Assembly: GCF_018342065.1 (NCBI RefSeq)
Contig: NZ_JAFDOE010000003.1
Coordinates: 620,001-684,000 of the forward strand
Reading direction: 5' to 3'
Length of the DNA: 64,000 bases
DNA from: Citrobacter sp. FP75
Lineage (GTDB): Bacteria > Pseudomonadota > Gammaproteobacteria > Enterobacterales > Enterobacteriaceae
Shown here: positions 20,664-29,748 of the stretch, one piece after another
Numbering within the stretch: the stretch's first letter is position 1
Layout: each line of letters begins with the position of its first letter
The notes under the pieces: generated by a model
Database searches by the model: none
Seen by the model: only the letters and a program-made list of their open reading frames with translations
What the model was told of the DNA's origin: nothing
Translations under genes and position numbers: made by a program

Positions 20664-21188
20664 AAAGACCTCGCCTGGGTTGTTCCGATTTTCATGACTA
20701 TAAAAAGAAGCGAGGAAAAAGAATGGCTGACTTGAAACTGAGAGTGAAAAAATAGTGAGTGAGTCGTGATATAAAATTGCCAGGAAATTATATATAATTT
20801 TGTTTTTTAAAGGTTTTTTTAAATTTATATGATGTGAATATTTGGCTTTATCAATACCAAATTTACATTTTTGCTAGTGACAAGATAAATATGATTTGCT
20901 ATGCGAAAAAATGAATTTGTGATGTTCGTTTGAAAACGGAAAACTGCTATTGGCAATATTTTATTATTTTTATGATGCGCTTTTAATAGGGTCAAGGCTC
21001 GTTTTTGTTGGTGTTTTTAATAAGATTGATAGCAAGAATTTGCTATCACTACACGATTTTAAAAAGGTTGTAGTGCTCAGGTTGCCAACAATTTGCCGAC
21101 GGCGCTTTTTATAGTAAGCCTTGAAGTATTCTACTGCCAGCAGGGAGTCCGCTGGTACAGACACGAACTCTGCTTAGAAGGTGTCACA
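20664..21188. promoter_or_regulatory. Divergent pduA/pduF control region
   Basis: A 525-base A/T-rich region without any credible gene, between pduA (minus) and pduF (plus). It must hold the promoters of both. It contains the perfect palindrome listed separately at 21027-21048, a degenerate half copy ending TTTGCTAT at 20885-20902, and a CTATTGGCAATA stretch near 20946. By analogy with Salmonella, PocR with propanediol and Crp/ArcA act here, but I could not assign convincing Crp or ArcA sites. Confidence 0.7.
21027..21048. promoter_or_regulatory. Candidate PocR operator upstream of pduF
   Basis: TGATAGCAA and TTGCTATCA form a perfect 9-bp inverted repeat with the 4-base spacer GAAT. The central 18 bases ATAGCAAGAATTTGCTAT differ at one position from the palindrome immediately after pocR at 23113-23130. 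Both lie in regions that PocR is known to control in Salmonella, so this is a strong candidate binding site. The assignment is inference from the shared sequence and context. Confidence 0.6.
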
Positions 21189-21998
21189 ATGAACGATTCA
21201 CTAAAAGCGCAATGTATTGCCGAGTTTTTAGGTACCGGGCTATTTCTGTTTTTTGGCATCGGATGCCTGAGCGCCCTTAAGGTGGCCGGTGCGAGTTTGG
21301 GATTATGGGAGATATGCATTATTTGGGGACTCGGGATTTCGCTGGCAGTCTACCTGACTGCCGGAATTTCTGGAGCACACCTCAATCCTGCCATTACCAT
21401 CGCGCTGTGGCTGTTTGCCTGTTTTCCTGGGCGCAAAGTTTTACCCTATACGGTAGCGCAAGTGGCGGGTGCCTTTGGCGGCGCGTTGCTGGCCTATTTG
21501 CTGTATGGCAGTTTATTTATTGAGTATGAGACGGCAAACCATATGGTACGCGGTAGCCTGGAGAGCCTGCAGCTTGCCAGTATTTTTAGTACCTATCCGG
21601 CGGCCGCGCTTAGCGTCTGGCAAGCGGCGCTGGTGGAGGTGGTGATCACGTCCATTCTGATGGGCATGATTATGGCGCTGACGGATGATGGCAATGGGGT
21701 TCCTAAAGGACCGCTCGCACCGTTGCTGATTGGCATCCTGGTTGCCGTCATCGGTGCATCTACAGGCCCGCTCACGGGATTTGCCATGAATCCGGCGCGT
21801 GATTTTGGTCCTAAGCTTTTTGCCTGGTTTGCCGGATGGGGAGATGTTGCGATGACAGGGGGACGCGATATTCCATACTTTATCGTTCCAATTGTTGCCC
21901 CCATCATCGGTGCTTGCGCCGGAGCAGCAATTTATCGCTATTTTATTGGCAAAAATTTACCGTGTAATACCTGTAAGCTGGAGGAAAATGAGAGCTAG
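21189..21998 (+). CDS. pduF: Propanediol diffusion facilitator PduF
   Basis: Inner-membrane aquaglyceroporin of the MIP family (269 residues) that lets 1,2-propanediol (and glycerol) into the cell. Six transmembrane helices are visible, with the two NPA boxes HLNPAITIALW and GFAMNPARDFGP. The ATG at 21189 follows GAAGGTGT and gives the homologous N terminus MNDSLKAQCIAEFLGTGLFLFFG; the frame runs 32 codons upstream but without homology. It is transcribed away from pduA and ends at a terminator at 22067. Confidence 0.96.
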   Translation: MNDSLKAQCIAEFLGTGLFLFFGIGCLSALKVAGASLGLWEICIIWGLGISLAVYLTAGISGAHLNPAITIALWLFACFPGRKVLPYTVAQVAGAFGGALLAYLLYGSLFIEYETANHMVRGSLESLQLASIFSTYPAAALSVWQAALVEVVITSILMGMIMALTDDGNGVPKGPLAPLLIGILVAVIGASTGPLTGFAMNPARDFGPKLFAWFAGWGDVAMTGGRDIPYFIVPIVAPIIGACAGAAIYRYFIGKNLPCNTCKLEENES

Positions 21999-22066
21999 CT
22001 TCACGGAAAATGTTTATTTTTGAGATGTAAAAACTGATTTCGTGATCCGCTTTCCTGAACTACTTA

Positions 22067-22097
22067 AAAAGTCTCCCCACAATGGGAGACTTTTGTT
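22067..22097 (+). terminator. Rho-independent terminator after pduF
   Basis: AAAAGTCTCCC (22067-22077) pairs with GGGAGACTTTT (22084-22094) around the loop CACAAT, followed by GTT. This strong 11-bp stem with its A/T flanks separates pduF from pocR, so pocR has its own promoter in 22095-22200 or relies on read-through. Confidence 0.88.
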
Positions 22098-22200
22098 ATG
22101 GTCCATTACGCCTTTTATCATTGCTTCGGATAGCGAGATGAAAAGTGAATGTGAATAATATGTTTTGTTTATAACAATAAATTAACTGAGAGGTTTTATC

Positions 22201-23112
22201 ATGATTTCTGCGAGCGCCCTGAACTCAGAACTCATTAATAAAATCGCACAGGATTTTGCGCAGGCCACCAGTCTGGCCGTTGTGGTGGTCAATATTCACG
22301 GTGATGAAATTTCTGAACTCTTTAATTTTACCCCTTTTTGCCAGTTGATGCGCCAACACCCGCAGCACAGTACGCGATGCCGTATGAGCGATCGCTGTGG
22401 GGGACTTGAGGCATCAAAATCTGACCAACCATGTATTTATCGCTGTCATGCCGGCCTTACCGATTTCTCTATCCCTTTAGTGATTGCCGGGCATTTGGTT
22501 GGGTTTGTTTTATGCGGCCAGGTGCGCTTAAGCAATGATGTGGGTCTGGTTGATATTTTGAATGTCGACGACCGCTGGCAAGCCGATCCTGAACTGGTCA
22601 ATGAGTTTCGCAATGTTCCAGAGATGGACTATTCTCGGGTCATCGCCTCTGCAGATTTACTGAAGCTTATTGTGGAAAATTGCCTTAAAAAACAATTGAA
22701 TTTTGTTGTTATTAAAGATAATCCACCGCAGTCGGAGTCGGCGCACCCAGCTCGTAGTCCGACCCCTCATGACAGTAAAATGAAAAAAGCGCTACGCTAC
22801 ATCGATGCGCATTTATCGGATGAGCTTCGCCTTGAGGATGTAGCTTCGCATGTTTATCTCAGCCCCTACTATTTCAGTAAGCTGTTCAAAAAATACCAGG
22901 GGATTGGTTTTAATGCCTGGGTAAACCAACAGCGAATGGCGAGTGCAAAAGAGTTGCTTTGTCACAGTGACTGGAGTATCGCCAGCATTGCGCGAAATTT
23001 AGGCTTTTCACAAACCAGTTATTTTTGCAAAGTTTTCCGTCAGACGTATCAGGTGACACCGCAGGCTTTTCGCCAACAAATTAATGTTGTTTCGTCTGAA
23101 GAGTCAGCCTAA
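22201..23112 (+). CDS. pocR: Transcriptional activator PocR of the pdu and cob operons
   Basis: AraC-type activator (303 residues) that responds to 1,2-propanediol and turns on pdu and cob/cbi together. Residues about 10-170 form the PocR sensory domain with the cysteine set CRMSDRCGG and PCIYRCHAG, which may hold a metal or ligand. Residues about 198-295 carry two helix-turn-helix motifs, LEDVASHVYLSPYYFSKLFKKY and IASIARNLGFSQTSYFCKVFRQ. It sits between the two operons it controls. A candidate operator begins at its own stop codon. Confidence 0.97.
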   Translation: MISASALNSELINKIAQDFAQATSLAVVVVNIHGDEISELFNFTPFCQLMRQHPQHSTRCRMSDRCGGLEASKSDQPCIYRCHAGLTDFSIPLVIAGHLVGFVLCGQVRLSNDVGLVDILNVDDRWQADPELVNEFRNVPEMDYSRVIASADLLKLIVENCLKKQLNFVVIKDNPPQSESAHPARSPTPHDSKMKKALRYIDAHLSDELRLEDVASHVYLSPYYFSKLFKKYQGIGFNAWVNQQRMASAKELLCHSDWSIASIARNLGFSQTSYFCKVFRQTYQVTPQAFRQQINVVSSEESA

Positions 23113-23131
23113 ATAGCAATAATTTGCTATT
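23112..23131. promoter_or_regulatory. Candidate PocR operator upstream of the cbi operon
   Basis: AATAGCAA and TTGCTATT form a perfect 8-bp inverted repeat with spacer TAAT, beginning at the last base of the pocR stop codon. It matches the palindrome at 21028-21047 at 17 of 18 central positions. It lies about 580 bases before the cbiA start and about 330 before the riboswitch, so an activator bound here would act on a promoter in about 23150-23450. It might alternatively act as a weak pocR terminator, but the following bases GCCGATTTTTG make only a poor U-tract. Confidence 0.6.
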
Positions 23132-23458
23132 GCCGATTTTTGATATCGTTCTGTATGTCCGTCATTATAAAATGAAAAATAAGGATAGCAGGCAATAAAT
23201 TGTCATAGCGCAACAAAGTAATAGTGTTGGAAGGATAAACTGCACCAGTTTTTATTTTTGTGATGAGATACAGTGTCTGTGTGAATGCCTTTCTTTATTA
23301 TTAGTTAAAGCTTTCATTCGGAATGTAAACATAAGAATAAACTTAATGATGCCAATAACATTGGCTGAATGAACGCAAGAAGATATTAAAAATGAATTTT
23401 TGTCATGAGGTGTGATAATTCATCTCATGCCAGGAGCTTAATAGAATAGGCTCCTGAG

Positions 23459-23610
23459 CTGACAGGTCTGCCACGTTTGTGGTAGGGAAGGGGGTGAGAA
23501 TCCCCCGCAGCCCCCGCTGCTGTGATGCTGACGACCCCGTATAGACCACTGATCGCAAGATTGGGAAGGACGGGCGAGAATGACGCTAAGCCAGAAGACC
23601 TGCCTGTCAG
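23459..23610 (+). ncRNA. Adenosylcobalamin riboswitch in the cbiA leader
   Basis: The closing P1 helix is CTGACAGG (23459-23466) with CCTGTCAG (23603-23610). The core has the conserved GGGGGTGAGAATCCCCC stem-loop, the GCAGCCCCCGCTGC hairpin followed by TGTGATGCTGACGACC, and the B12 box AAGCCAGAAGACCTGCC at 23588-23604. This is the same element that in Salmonella lets adenosylcobalamin repress the cob operon. It sits 100 bases upstream of the cbiA start, with the RBS hairpin at 23690-23709 as probable expression platform. Confidence 0.95.
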
Positions 23611-23655
23611 TGACTACCAACAACTTCGGTGGGAAGTGGGTTGCTCAGATGCATA

Positions 23656-23709
23656 CAGTCGAAAGACTGGGTATCTCTATACCCCTACCACCCTGAACAG
23701 GATCAGGGT
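23656..23709 (+). promoter_or_regulatory. Three consecutive hairpins with the cbiA ribosome site in the last loop
   Basis: Three small stems follow one another: CAGTC-GAAA-GACTG (23656-23669), GGTAT-CTCT-ATACC (23670-23683) and ACCCTGA-ACAGGA-TCAGGGT (23690-23709). The last ends at the base before the cbiA ATG and shows the Shine-Dalgarno AGGA (23699-23702) in its loop. This agrees with the known model in which B12 binding promotes folding of an RBS hairpin and blocks cbiA translation. The first hairpin has a stable GNRA tetraloop. Confidence 0.8.
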
Positions 23710-25089
23710 ATGGCGGCTAATTTTCGCGCGTTTGTTCTGGCAGGTACCGGAAGCGGCTGTGGCAAAACCACAGTGACGCTGGGCCTGTTGAGTCTGCTGA
23801 AAAAACGCGGTTTGCGCGTCCAGCCTTGCAAAGTAGGTCCAGATTATCTGGATACCGGCTGGCATACCGCTGTATGTGGCACGGCTTCCCGCAATCTTGA
23901 TAGCTTCATGCTCCCCGCCCCCACGCTGAACGCCTTGTTTCGTGAGCAGATGCAACAGGCTGACATTGCCGTCATTGAGGGCGTCATGGGGCTGTATGAC
24001 GGTTATGGCACGGACCCCAACTACTGCAGCTCTGCCGCGATGGCGAAACAGCTGGGTTGTCCGGTTATTTTGCTGGTGGACGGTAAAGCGGTCTCAACGT
24101 CAATTGCGGCAACGGTGATGGGGTTCCAGCACTTTGATCCCTCGCTGAATATTGCCGGTGTAATTGTTAACCGGGTAAACAGCGAAACGCATTACCAGCT
24201 ACTCAAGGTCGCGATTGAACGTTACTGTTCGGTACCGGTATTGGGCTATGTTCCTCGTGTCGATGGCGTGGCACTGCCCGAACGTCATCTGGGACTAGTC
24301 ACCGCACGTGAATCAATAGTTAACCAACTACCGTGGCATGAATTTGCCGCAACGCTCGAGCAAACGCTGGATATCGACGCGCTGCTGGCATTAAGCCGGT
24401 TAGACACCTTCCCCATGGGTGAATGGCCTGCGCTTCCTGCTGCTGATGCCGGTGCAGGGCTAACGCTTGCCATTGCCGATGACGAAGCGTTCAACTTCTA
24501 CTACCCGGATAACATAACGCTACTGGAGCGTACGGGGCTTAACGTTGTCCGTTTTAGCCCGTTGCACGACACCTGCTTGCCCGACTGCCAGATGATCTGG
24601 TTAGGTGGCGGATATCCTGAGTTACACGCTGCAACGCTGGCCCGCAATGTTTCGATGCTTGAACAGTTGCGTGCGGCGCATCAGCGCGGCGTGGCTATTT
24701 ATGCAGAGTGTGGTGGTCTGATGTACCTCGGTAGTTCGCTGGAGGATAGCAACGGCGATACCTGGTCGATGGCAGATATCATTCCAGGCCACAGCAAAAT
24801 GGGCAAACGTCTGACCCGATTCGGCTACTGCGAAGCGCAGGCCGAACAACAAACCTTACTGGCAGCGCCCGGAGAGGTGCTGCGTGGGCATGAATTTCAC
24901 TACTCCGATTTTACCCCTCAAACCCAGGCTGTGATGAATTGTCGCAAAGTTCGCGATGGCAAAACGTTACAGGCATGGTCCGGCGGCTGGCAGGTTGGTA
25001 ATACGTTTGCCAGCTATCTGCACGTTCATTTTGCTCAGCGCCCTGAAATGCTCAATCACTGGCTGGCTGCGGCAAGGAGCGTGCTATGA
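23710..25089 (+). CDS. cbiA: Cobyrinate a,c-diamide synthase CbiA
   Basis: Glutamine- and ATP-dependent amidation of the a and c side chains of cobyrinic acid. The 459-residue protein has an N-terminal P-loop domain with GTGSGCGKTTVT at about residues 12-23 and a C-terminal type-1 glutamine amidotransferase domain whose nucleophile is the cysteine in YAECGGLMYLG. The ATG at 23710 (MAANFRAFVLAG) is the base after the regulatory hairpin; the frame extends upstream into the leader, but those residues are not homologous. It is the first gene of the 20-gene operon. Confidence 0.97.
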   Translation: MAANFRAFVLAGTGSGCGKTTVTLGLLSLLKKRGLRVQPCKVGPDYLDTGWHTAVCGTASRNLDSFMLPAPTLNALFREQMQQADIAVIEGVMGLYDGYGTDPNYCSSAAMAKQLGCPVILLVDGKAVSTSIAATVMGFQHFDPSLNIAGVIVNRVNSETHYQLLKVAIERYCSVPVLGYVPRVDGVALPERHLGLVTARESIVNQLPWHEFAATLEQTLDIDALLALSRLDTFPMGEWPALPAADAGAGLTLAIADDEAFNFYYPDNITLLERTGLNVVRFSPLHDTCLPDCQMIWLGGGYPELHAATLARNVSMLEQLRAAHQRGVAIYAECGGLMYLGSSLEDSNGDTWSMADIIPGHSKMGKRLTRFGYCEAQAEQQTLLAAPGEVLRGHEFHYSDFTPQTQAVMNCRKVRDGKTLQAWSGGWQVGNTFASYLHVHFAQRPEMLNHWLAAARSVL

Positions 25090-26045
25090 CTCTGCTCGCG
25101 TGGTGTGTTGCCTGGCTGCTTGATTTCATTATTGGCGATCCGCAGAGCTGGCCGCATCCGGTACGCTGGATCGGCAATCTTATTACCGCCGTGCAGCGAG
25201 TGGTGCGGCGTTACTGCCATAGCGACCGCGCGCTGCGTATCGGTGGCGCGGTGATGTGGGTCGTGGTGGTTGGTCTGACCTGGGCCGTTTCCTGGGGCGT
25301 ACTGGCGCTGGCGCAATCCATTCATCCCTGGCTTGGTTGGGGCGTCGAGGTGTGGATGATCTTCACCGTGCTGGCCGGGCGCTGCCTGGCGAACGCCGCT
25401 CTGGATGTCGAACGTCCGCTGCGCACTAATAATCTCGCGCAAAGTCGGGAAAAACTCTCCTGGATTGTGGGACGTGATACTTCCCAATTACAGCCAAAAC
25501 AGATCAATCGCGCCGTGGTGGAAACCGTCGCTGAAAACACCGTTGACGGCATTATTGCTCCGCTGTTCTTCCTGTTCCTTGGCGGTGCTCCTCTGGCGAT
25601 GGCTTATAAGGCAGTGAATACGCTGGATTCCATGGTGGGTTACAAACATGAAAAGTACCGCGCTATCGGTATGGTCAGCGCGCGTCTGGACGATGTTGCG
25701 AACTTTATTCCAGCCCGGCTGAGTTGGCTGCTGCTGGGCGTGGCGGCATTTTTGTGCCGTAAAGACGGCTCCCGCGCTTTACAGATTGGCTGGCGCGATC
25801 GCTACAACCACAGCAGCCCAAATTGCGCGTGGTCGGAGGCCTCTGTCGCCGGGGCATTAGGAATTCGGCTGGGTGGTCCTAACGACTACTTTGGCGAGCG
25901 CGTTGAGAAACCGTGGATTGGTGATGCACAACGAGACATTTCAGTAGACGACATTTCCCAAACGATACGATTGATGTGGGTAGCATCGACCCTGGCCCTG
26001 GCGCTATTTATCGCGCTGCGGTGGCTGTTGGTCGGTGTCGCCTGA
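25086..26045 (+). CDS. cbiB: Adenosylcobinamide-phosphate synthase CbiB
   Basis: Inner-membrane enzyme (319 residues) that attaches aminopropanol phosphate to adenosylcobyric acid; the linker precursor depends on PduX and CobD. Several hydrophobic segments are seen at residues 1-18, about 55-85, 155-175 and near the C terminus. Conserved segments include DFIIGDPQSWPHPVRWIG at the N terminus and the VNTLDSMVGYKHEKYRAIG loop. It overlaps cbiA by four bases (ATGA). Confidence 0.95.
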   Translation: MTLLAWCVAWLLDFIIGDPQSWPHPVRWIGNLITAVQRVVRRYCHSDRALRIGGAVMWVVVVGLTWAVSWGVLALAQSIHPWLGWGVEVWMIFTVLAGRCLANAALDVERPLRTNNLAQSREKLSWIVGRDTSQLQPKQINRAVVETVAENTVDGIIAPLFFLFLGGAPLAMAYKAVNTLDSMVGYKHEKYRAIGMVSARLDDVANFIPARLSWLLLGVAAFLCRKDGSRALQIGWRDRYNHSSPNCAWSEASVAGALGIRLGGPNDYFGERVEKPWIGDAQRDISVDDISQTIRLMWVASTLALALFIALRWLLVGVA

Positions 26046-26055
26046 GGACAAAACG

Positions 26056-26688
26056 ATGCAATACATTCAGCAACCCCAGGCGATTGAAGCCAAAAGTTTC
26101 GACATTATTGGCGAGATTATTCGTGAAACCCGCTCGGACTACGAGTTTGCCAGTCCACTGCATGAGGCCATCATCAAGCGGGTTATCCACACCACCGCGG
26201 ACTTCGACTGGCTGGACATTTTGTGGTTTTCCAGTGATGTGCTGGAGCAGTTCTGTGCCGCACTAAGTCGCTCCAGCGTGATTTACACCGATACCACGAT
26301 GGCCCTTTCCGGGATCAATAAAACGTTGCTGGCAAAATTTGGCGGTGAATGCCGCTGCTATATCAGCGACCCGCGCGTCGTACGTGCGGCAAAAGAACAG
26401 GGAATCACCCGTTCGATGGCGGCCGTCGACATTGCGGTGCAAGAAGAGGGCGAAAAACTGTTTGTCTTTGGCAATGCGCCGACGGCGCTTTTCCGGCTGC
26501 TGGAACATGATGTTGCCGTGAGCGGCGTGGTAGGCGTACCAGTCGGGTTTGTCGGTGCTGAGGAATCTAAAGATGCGCTGACGCAGAGCAATCTACCTGC
26601 CATTGCCGCGTTGGGCCGCAAAGGGGGAAGCAACGTCGCGGCTGCTATCGTCAACGCCATGCTCTATCACATGCAGGGGGCGCGATGA
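26056..26688 (+). CDS. cbiC: Cobalt-precorrin-8 methylmutase CbiC
   Basis: Moves the C11 methyl group to C12 to give cobyrinic acid, the last step of corrin ring formation. The 210-residue protein contains the family stretch [22 protein letters not shown] with the catalytic histidine, and [12 protein letters not shown]. The ATG at 26056 follows GAGGACAAAACG and matches the homologous N terminus; a frame opening at 26035 inside cbiB is not needed. It overlaps cbiD by four bases. Confidence 0.95.
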   Translation: MQYIQQPQAIEAKSFDIIGEIIRETRSDYEFASPLHEAIIKRVIHTTADFDWLDILWFSSDVLEQFCAALSRSSVIYTDTTMALSGINKTLLAKFGGECRCYISDPRVVRAAKEQGITRSMAAVDIAVQEEGEKLFVFGNAPTALFRLLEHDVAVSGVVGVPVGFVGAEESKDALTQSNLPAIAALGRKGGSNVAAAIVNAMLYHMQGAR

Positions 26689-27833
26689 GCGACCAACCCT
26701 TTGACGCACCGGTATGGCACAACGGTAAAGCGCTGCGTAAAGGGTACACCACTGGATCGTGTGCGACGGCAGCCGCCAAAGTGGCTGCGCTGATGGTATT
26801 GCGTCAGCATTTGATCCATCAGGTTTCCATTGTCACGCCGTCCGGGGTCACGCTGTGCCTGAACGTTGAGTCGCCGCACATTGAAGGACAGCAGGCGATT
26901 GCCGCCATTCGCAAAGACGGTGGCGATGACGTGGATGCCACCCACGGGATGCTGATTTTTGCTCGCGTAACGTTAGACGACAGCGGGGAAATTGCGTTGC
27001 AGGGCGGAGAAGGCGTCGGCACGGTCACCCGTAAAGGAATTGGTCTGCCGGTGGGCAGTTCGGCGATTAATCGCACACCGCGTCAGACTATTGAGTCAGC
27101 GGTTCGCGAAGCGATCGGCCCGAATCGTGGGGCACAGATTGAAATTTTTGCGCCAGAAGGTGAAGAGCGGGCGCAGAAAACCTATAACTCGCGACTGGGT
27201 ATTCTGGGCGGCATTTCCATTATTGGCACCACCGGCATTGTGACGCCAATGTCGGAAGAGAGCTGGAAGCGCTCACTGTCGCTGGAGCTGGAAATCAAAC
27301 GCGCGGCGGGACTGGATCGCGTGGTGCTGGTGCCGGGTAACCACGGTGAACGTTTCGTCCGCGAACAGATGGGGATCGACACGCAGGTTGTGGTCACTAT
27401 GAGCAACTTTGTCGGTTATATGATTGAAGAGGCGGTACGTCTTGGATTCAAACAAATCGTTCTCGTCGGGCATCCGGGCAAGCTCATCAAAATTGCCGCA
27501 GGCATTTTCCATACCCACAGCCATATTGCCGATGCGCGTATGGAAACCCTGGTGGCCCATCTGGCGCTACTCGGTGCGCCGTTGGAATTACTGACGCTGG
27601 TCAGCGACTGTGATACCACCGAAGCGGCCATGGAACACATCGATGCCTACGGTTTTCAGCATATTTATGACCATCTGGCCAAACGTATTTGCATGCGCGT
27701 CCTGCAGACCTTGCGGTTCACGAAAAACCCACCGACCTGCGACGCCATCATGTTCTCTTTTGATAACCAGATCCTCGGCAGCAACCGTCCAGTCACAGAG
27801 ATTGCGCAGGAGATGACATGCTTACCGTTGTAG
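26685..27833 (+). CDS. cbiD: Cobalt-precorrin-5B C1-methyltransferase CbiD
   Basis: S-adenosylmethionine-dependent methylation of C1 in the anaerobic route (382 residues). The N terminus has the family signature [20 protein letters not shown], followed by [15 protein letters not shown] and [18 protein letters not shown]. Its fold is unlike that of the other corrin methyltransferases in this operon. The end overlaps cbiE by 16 bases. Confidence 0.96.
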   Translation: MSDQPFDAPVWHNGKALRKGYTTGSCATAAAKVAALMVLRQHLIHQVSIVTPSGVTLCLNVESPHIEGQQAIAAIRKDGGDDVDATHGMLIFARVTLDDSGEIALQGGEGVGTVTRKGIGLPVGSSAINRTPRQTIESAVREAIGPNRGAQIEIFAPEGEERAQKTYNSRLGILGGISIIGTTGIVTPMSEESWKRSLSLELEIKRAAGLDRVVLVPGNHGERFVREQMGIDTQVVVTMSNFVGYMIEEAVRLGFKQIVLVGHPGKLIKIAAGIFHTHSHIADARMETLVAHLALLGAPLELLTLVSDCDTTEAAMEHIDAYGFQHIYDHLAKRICMRVLQTLRFTKNPPTCDAIMFSFDNQILGSNRPVTEIAQEMTCLPL

Positions 27834-28423
27834 GGATGGGACCGGCGGGGCTGCATTTGATGACCCCCGCAGCGCGCGACGCGGTTGCCACGGCGGATGT
27901 GTTGGTTGGCGGCAAACGGCATCTGCAGCAGTTCCCGGATTTTTCCGGCGAACGGTTTGCCCTCGGCGCCAATATTCCGGAGCTATTAGCGTGGATTAGC
28001 GAGCATCAGGAGAGAAATGTAGTGGTACTGGCATCTGGCGATCCGCTGTTCTACGGCATTGGTACCCGGATGGTGGCGCATTTTGGCATTGAGCATGTGC
28101 GCATTATTCCCGGCATCAGCGCGGTGCAATATCTGTGCGCACAGTCCGGTATTGATATGAACGATATGTGGCTCACCAGCAGCCACGGTCGTAGCGTCTG
28201 TTTCGATGAACTGGCACGACATAACAAGGTGGCGATGGTCACGGACGCCCAGTGCGGCCCGCGTGAAATCGCGCAGCAGCTTATTGCCCGGGGTAAGGGA
28301 CATCGCTGGATGGTGATTGGCGAAAACCTGGCAATGGAAAACGAACGCATCCGCTGCCTGCCGCTCAGTGAAGTTAATACCGACTATGACATGAATGCAG
28401 TGGTGATCCTCGATGAAAGATGA
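27818..28423 (+). CDS. cbiE: Cobalt-precorrin-7 C5-methyltransferase CbiE
   Basis: A tetrapyrrole-methylase-fold enzyme (201 residues) that methylates C5. The N-terminal loop [14 protein letters not shown] and the [17 protein letters not shown] segment are typical of the class III methylases. With CbiT, encoded next and overlapping by 11 bases, it does the job of the fused CobL of the aerobic pathway. Confidence 0.95.
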   Translation: MLTVVGMGPAGLHLMTPAARDAVATADVLVGGKRHLQQFPDFSGERFALGANIPELLAWISEHQERNVVVLASGDPLFYGIGTRMVAHFGIEHVRIIPGISAVQYLCAQSGIDMNDMWLTSSHGRSVCFDELARHNKVAMVTDAQCGPREIAQQLIARGKGHRWMVIGENLAMENERIRCLPLSEVNTDYDMNAVVILDER

Positions 28424-28982
28424 GCTTTTTCTGCGTGGAGAGAAGGTGCCGATGACCAAAGAAGCGGTACGCGCACTTGCCCTCTCAAAACTTGAACTAC
28501 ACCGCGCCACTCACCTGATTGATATTGGTGCAGGGACCGGCAGCGTATCGATAGAAGCGGCGCTGCAATATCCGTCGCTACGCGTTACAGCGATTGAGCG
28601 TAACCCGGCGGCGCTCAGGCTACTGGACGAAAATCGCCAGCATTTTGCCTGCGCCAACATCGATATTTATCCCGGTATTGCGCCGATGACCATCGCGGAA
28701 AAAGCCGATGCCATCTTTATGGGCGGCAGCGGCGGTCACCTGACCGACCTGATTGACTGGTCGATGCGTCAGTTGCATCCCGCCGGGCGACTGGTGATGA
28801 CGTTTATTCTTCAGGAAAACCTGAATACCGCGCTGGCGCATCTGGAACATCTTGGCCTGCAGGGTGTGGATTGCCTGCAAATGCAGGTTTCATCTCTGAC
28901 CACGCTCGGCAGTGGTCACTATTTCAAACCGAATAATCCCGTTTTTGTTATCGCCTGTCAGAAGGAAGGAAACCATGTCTGA
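28413..28982 (+). CDS. cbiT: Cobalt-precorrin-6B C15-methyltransferase (decarboxylating) CbiT
   Basis: Methylates C15 and removes the C12 acetate carboxyl group. The 189-residue protein is a class I Rossmann methyltransferase with the SAM-binding motif [20 protein letters not shown] at about residues 36-55 and [14 protein letters not shown] later. It overlaps cbiE upstream and cbiF downstream, indicating tight translational coupling. Confidence 0.95.
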   Translation: MKDELFLRGEKVPMTKEAVRALALSKLELHRATHLIDIGAGTGSVSIEAALQYPSLRVTAIERNPAALRLLDENRQHFACANIDIYPGIAPMTIAEKADAIFMGGSGGHLTDLIDWSMRQLHPAGRLVMTFILQENLNTALAHLEHLGLQGVDCLQMQVSSLTTLGSGHYFKPNNPVFVIACQKEGNHV

Positions 28983-29748
28983 GATATTTGATCCCCGTAG
29001 TGTGTGGTTTGTTGGCGCTGGTCCTGGCGATCGCGAACTGATTACCCTCAAAGGTTATCGGTTGCTGCAGCAGGCACAGGTGGTTATCTATGCCGGATCG
29101 CTGATTAACACTGAACTGCTGGAGTATTGCCCGCCTGGCGCGGAGTGTCACGACAGCGCCGAACTGCATCTGGAGCAGATCCTCGACCTGATGGAAGCCG
29201 GCGTGAAAGCAGGTAAAACGGTTGTGCGCCTGCAAACCGGCGACGTCTCGCTGTACGGTTCGGTTCGTGAGCAGGGCGAAGAGCTGACCAAGCGCGGGAT
29301 TGAATGGCAGGTAGTACCTGGCGTCAGCGCGTTCCTTGGCGCGGCGGCGGAACTCGGTGTTGAGTATACCGTGCCTGAAGTGTCGCAGAGTCTGATCATT
29401 ACCCGTCTGGAGGGGCGTACACCGGTACCGGAGCGCGAACAGCTGGAGTCGTTTGCCAGCCACCAGACATCAATGGCGATTTATCTTTCCGTCCAGCGTA
29501 TCCATCGGGTCGCTGAGCGTTTGATTGAGGGCGGTTATCCGGCGACCACGCCAGTGGCAGTCATCTACAAAGCGACCTGGCCTGAAAGCCAGACCGTACG
29601 TGGCACCCTTGAGGATATTGGCGACAAAGTGCGCGACGCGGGGATCCGCAAAACGGCGCTTATTCTGGTCGGCAACTTCCTGGGCACGGAGTATCACTAC
29701 TCCAAACTCTATGCGGCGGACTTTAGCCATGAATACCGTAAAGCCTGA
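28975..29748 (+). CDS. cbiF: Cobalt-precorrin-4 C11-methyltransferase CbiF
   Basis: Class III tetrapyrrole methylase (257 residues) that adds the C11 methyl. The family loops are [17 protein letters not shown] at the N terminus, [16 protein letters not shown] and [16 protein letters not shown]. The ATG at 28975 with AGGAAGGA upstream is the start; a longer frame from 28912 overlaps cbiT and is rejected. It overlaps cbiT by eight bases. Confidence 0.96.
   Translation: MSEIFDPRSVWFVGAGPGDRELITLKGYRLLQQAQVVIYAGSLINTELLEYCPPGAECHDSAELHLEQILDLMEAGVKAGKTVVRLQTGDVSLYGSVREQGEELTKRGIEWQVVPGVSAFLGAAAELGVEYTVPEVSQSLIITRLEGRTPVPEREQLESFASHQTSMAIYLSVQRIHRVAERLIEGGYPATTPVAVIYKATWPESQTVRGTLEDIGDKVRDAGIRKTALILVGNFLGTEYHYSKLYAADFSHEYRKA

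Noticed and set aside
20880-20960. Crp- or FNR-type sites in the pduA-pduF region (for example TGTGATGTTCG near 20919)
   Set aside because: Only one half resembles the consensus, although Crp control is known in Salmonella.
23500-23705. Kissing-loop pairing between the riboswitch L5-type loop (CCCC) and the RBS hairpin loop (ACAGGA)
   Set aside because: The two loops show no convincing complementarity of more than two or three bases, so the contact cannot be asserted from sequence.
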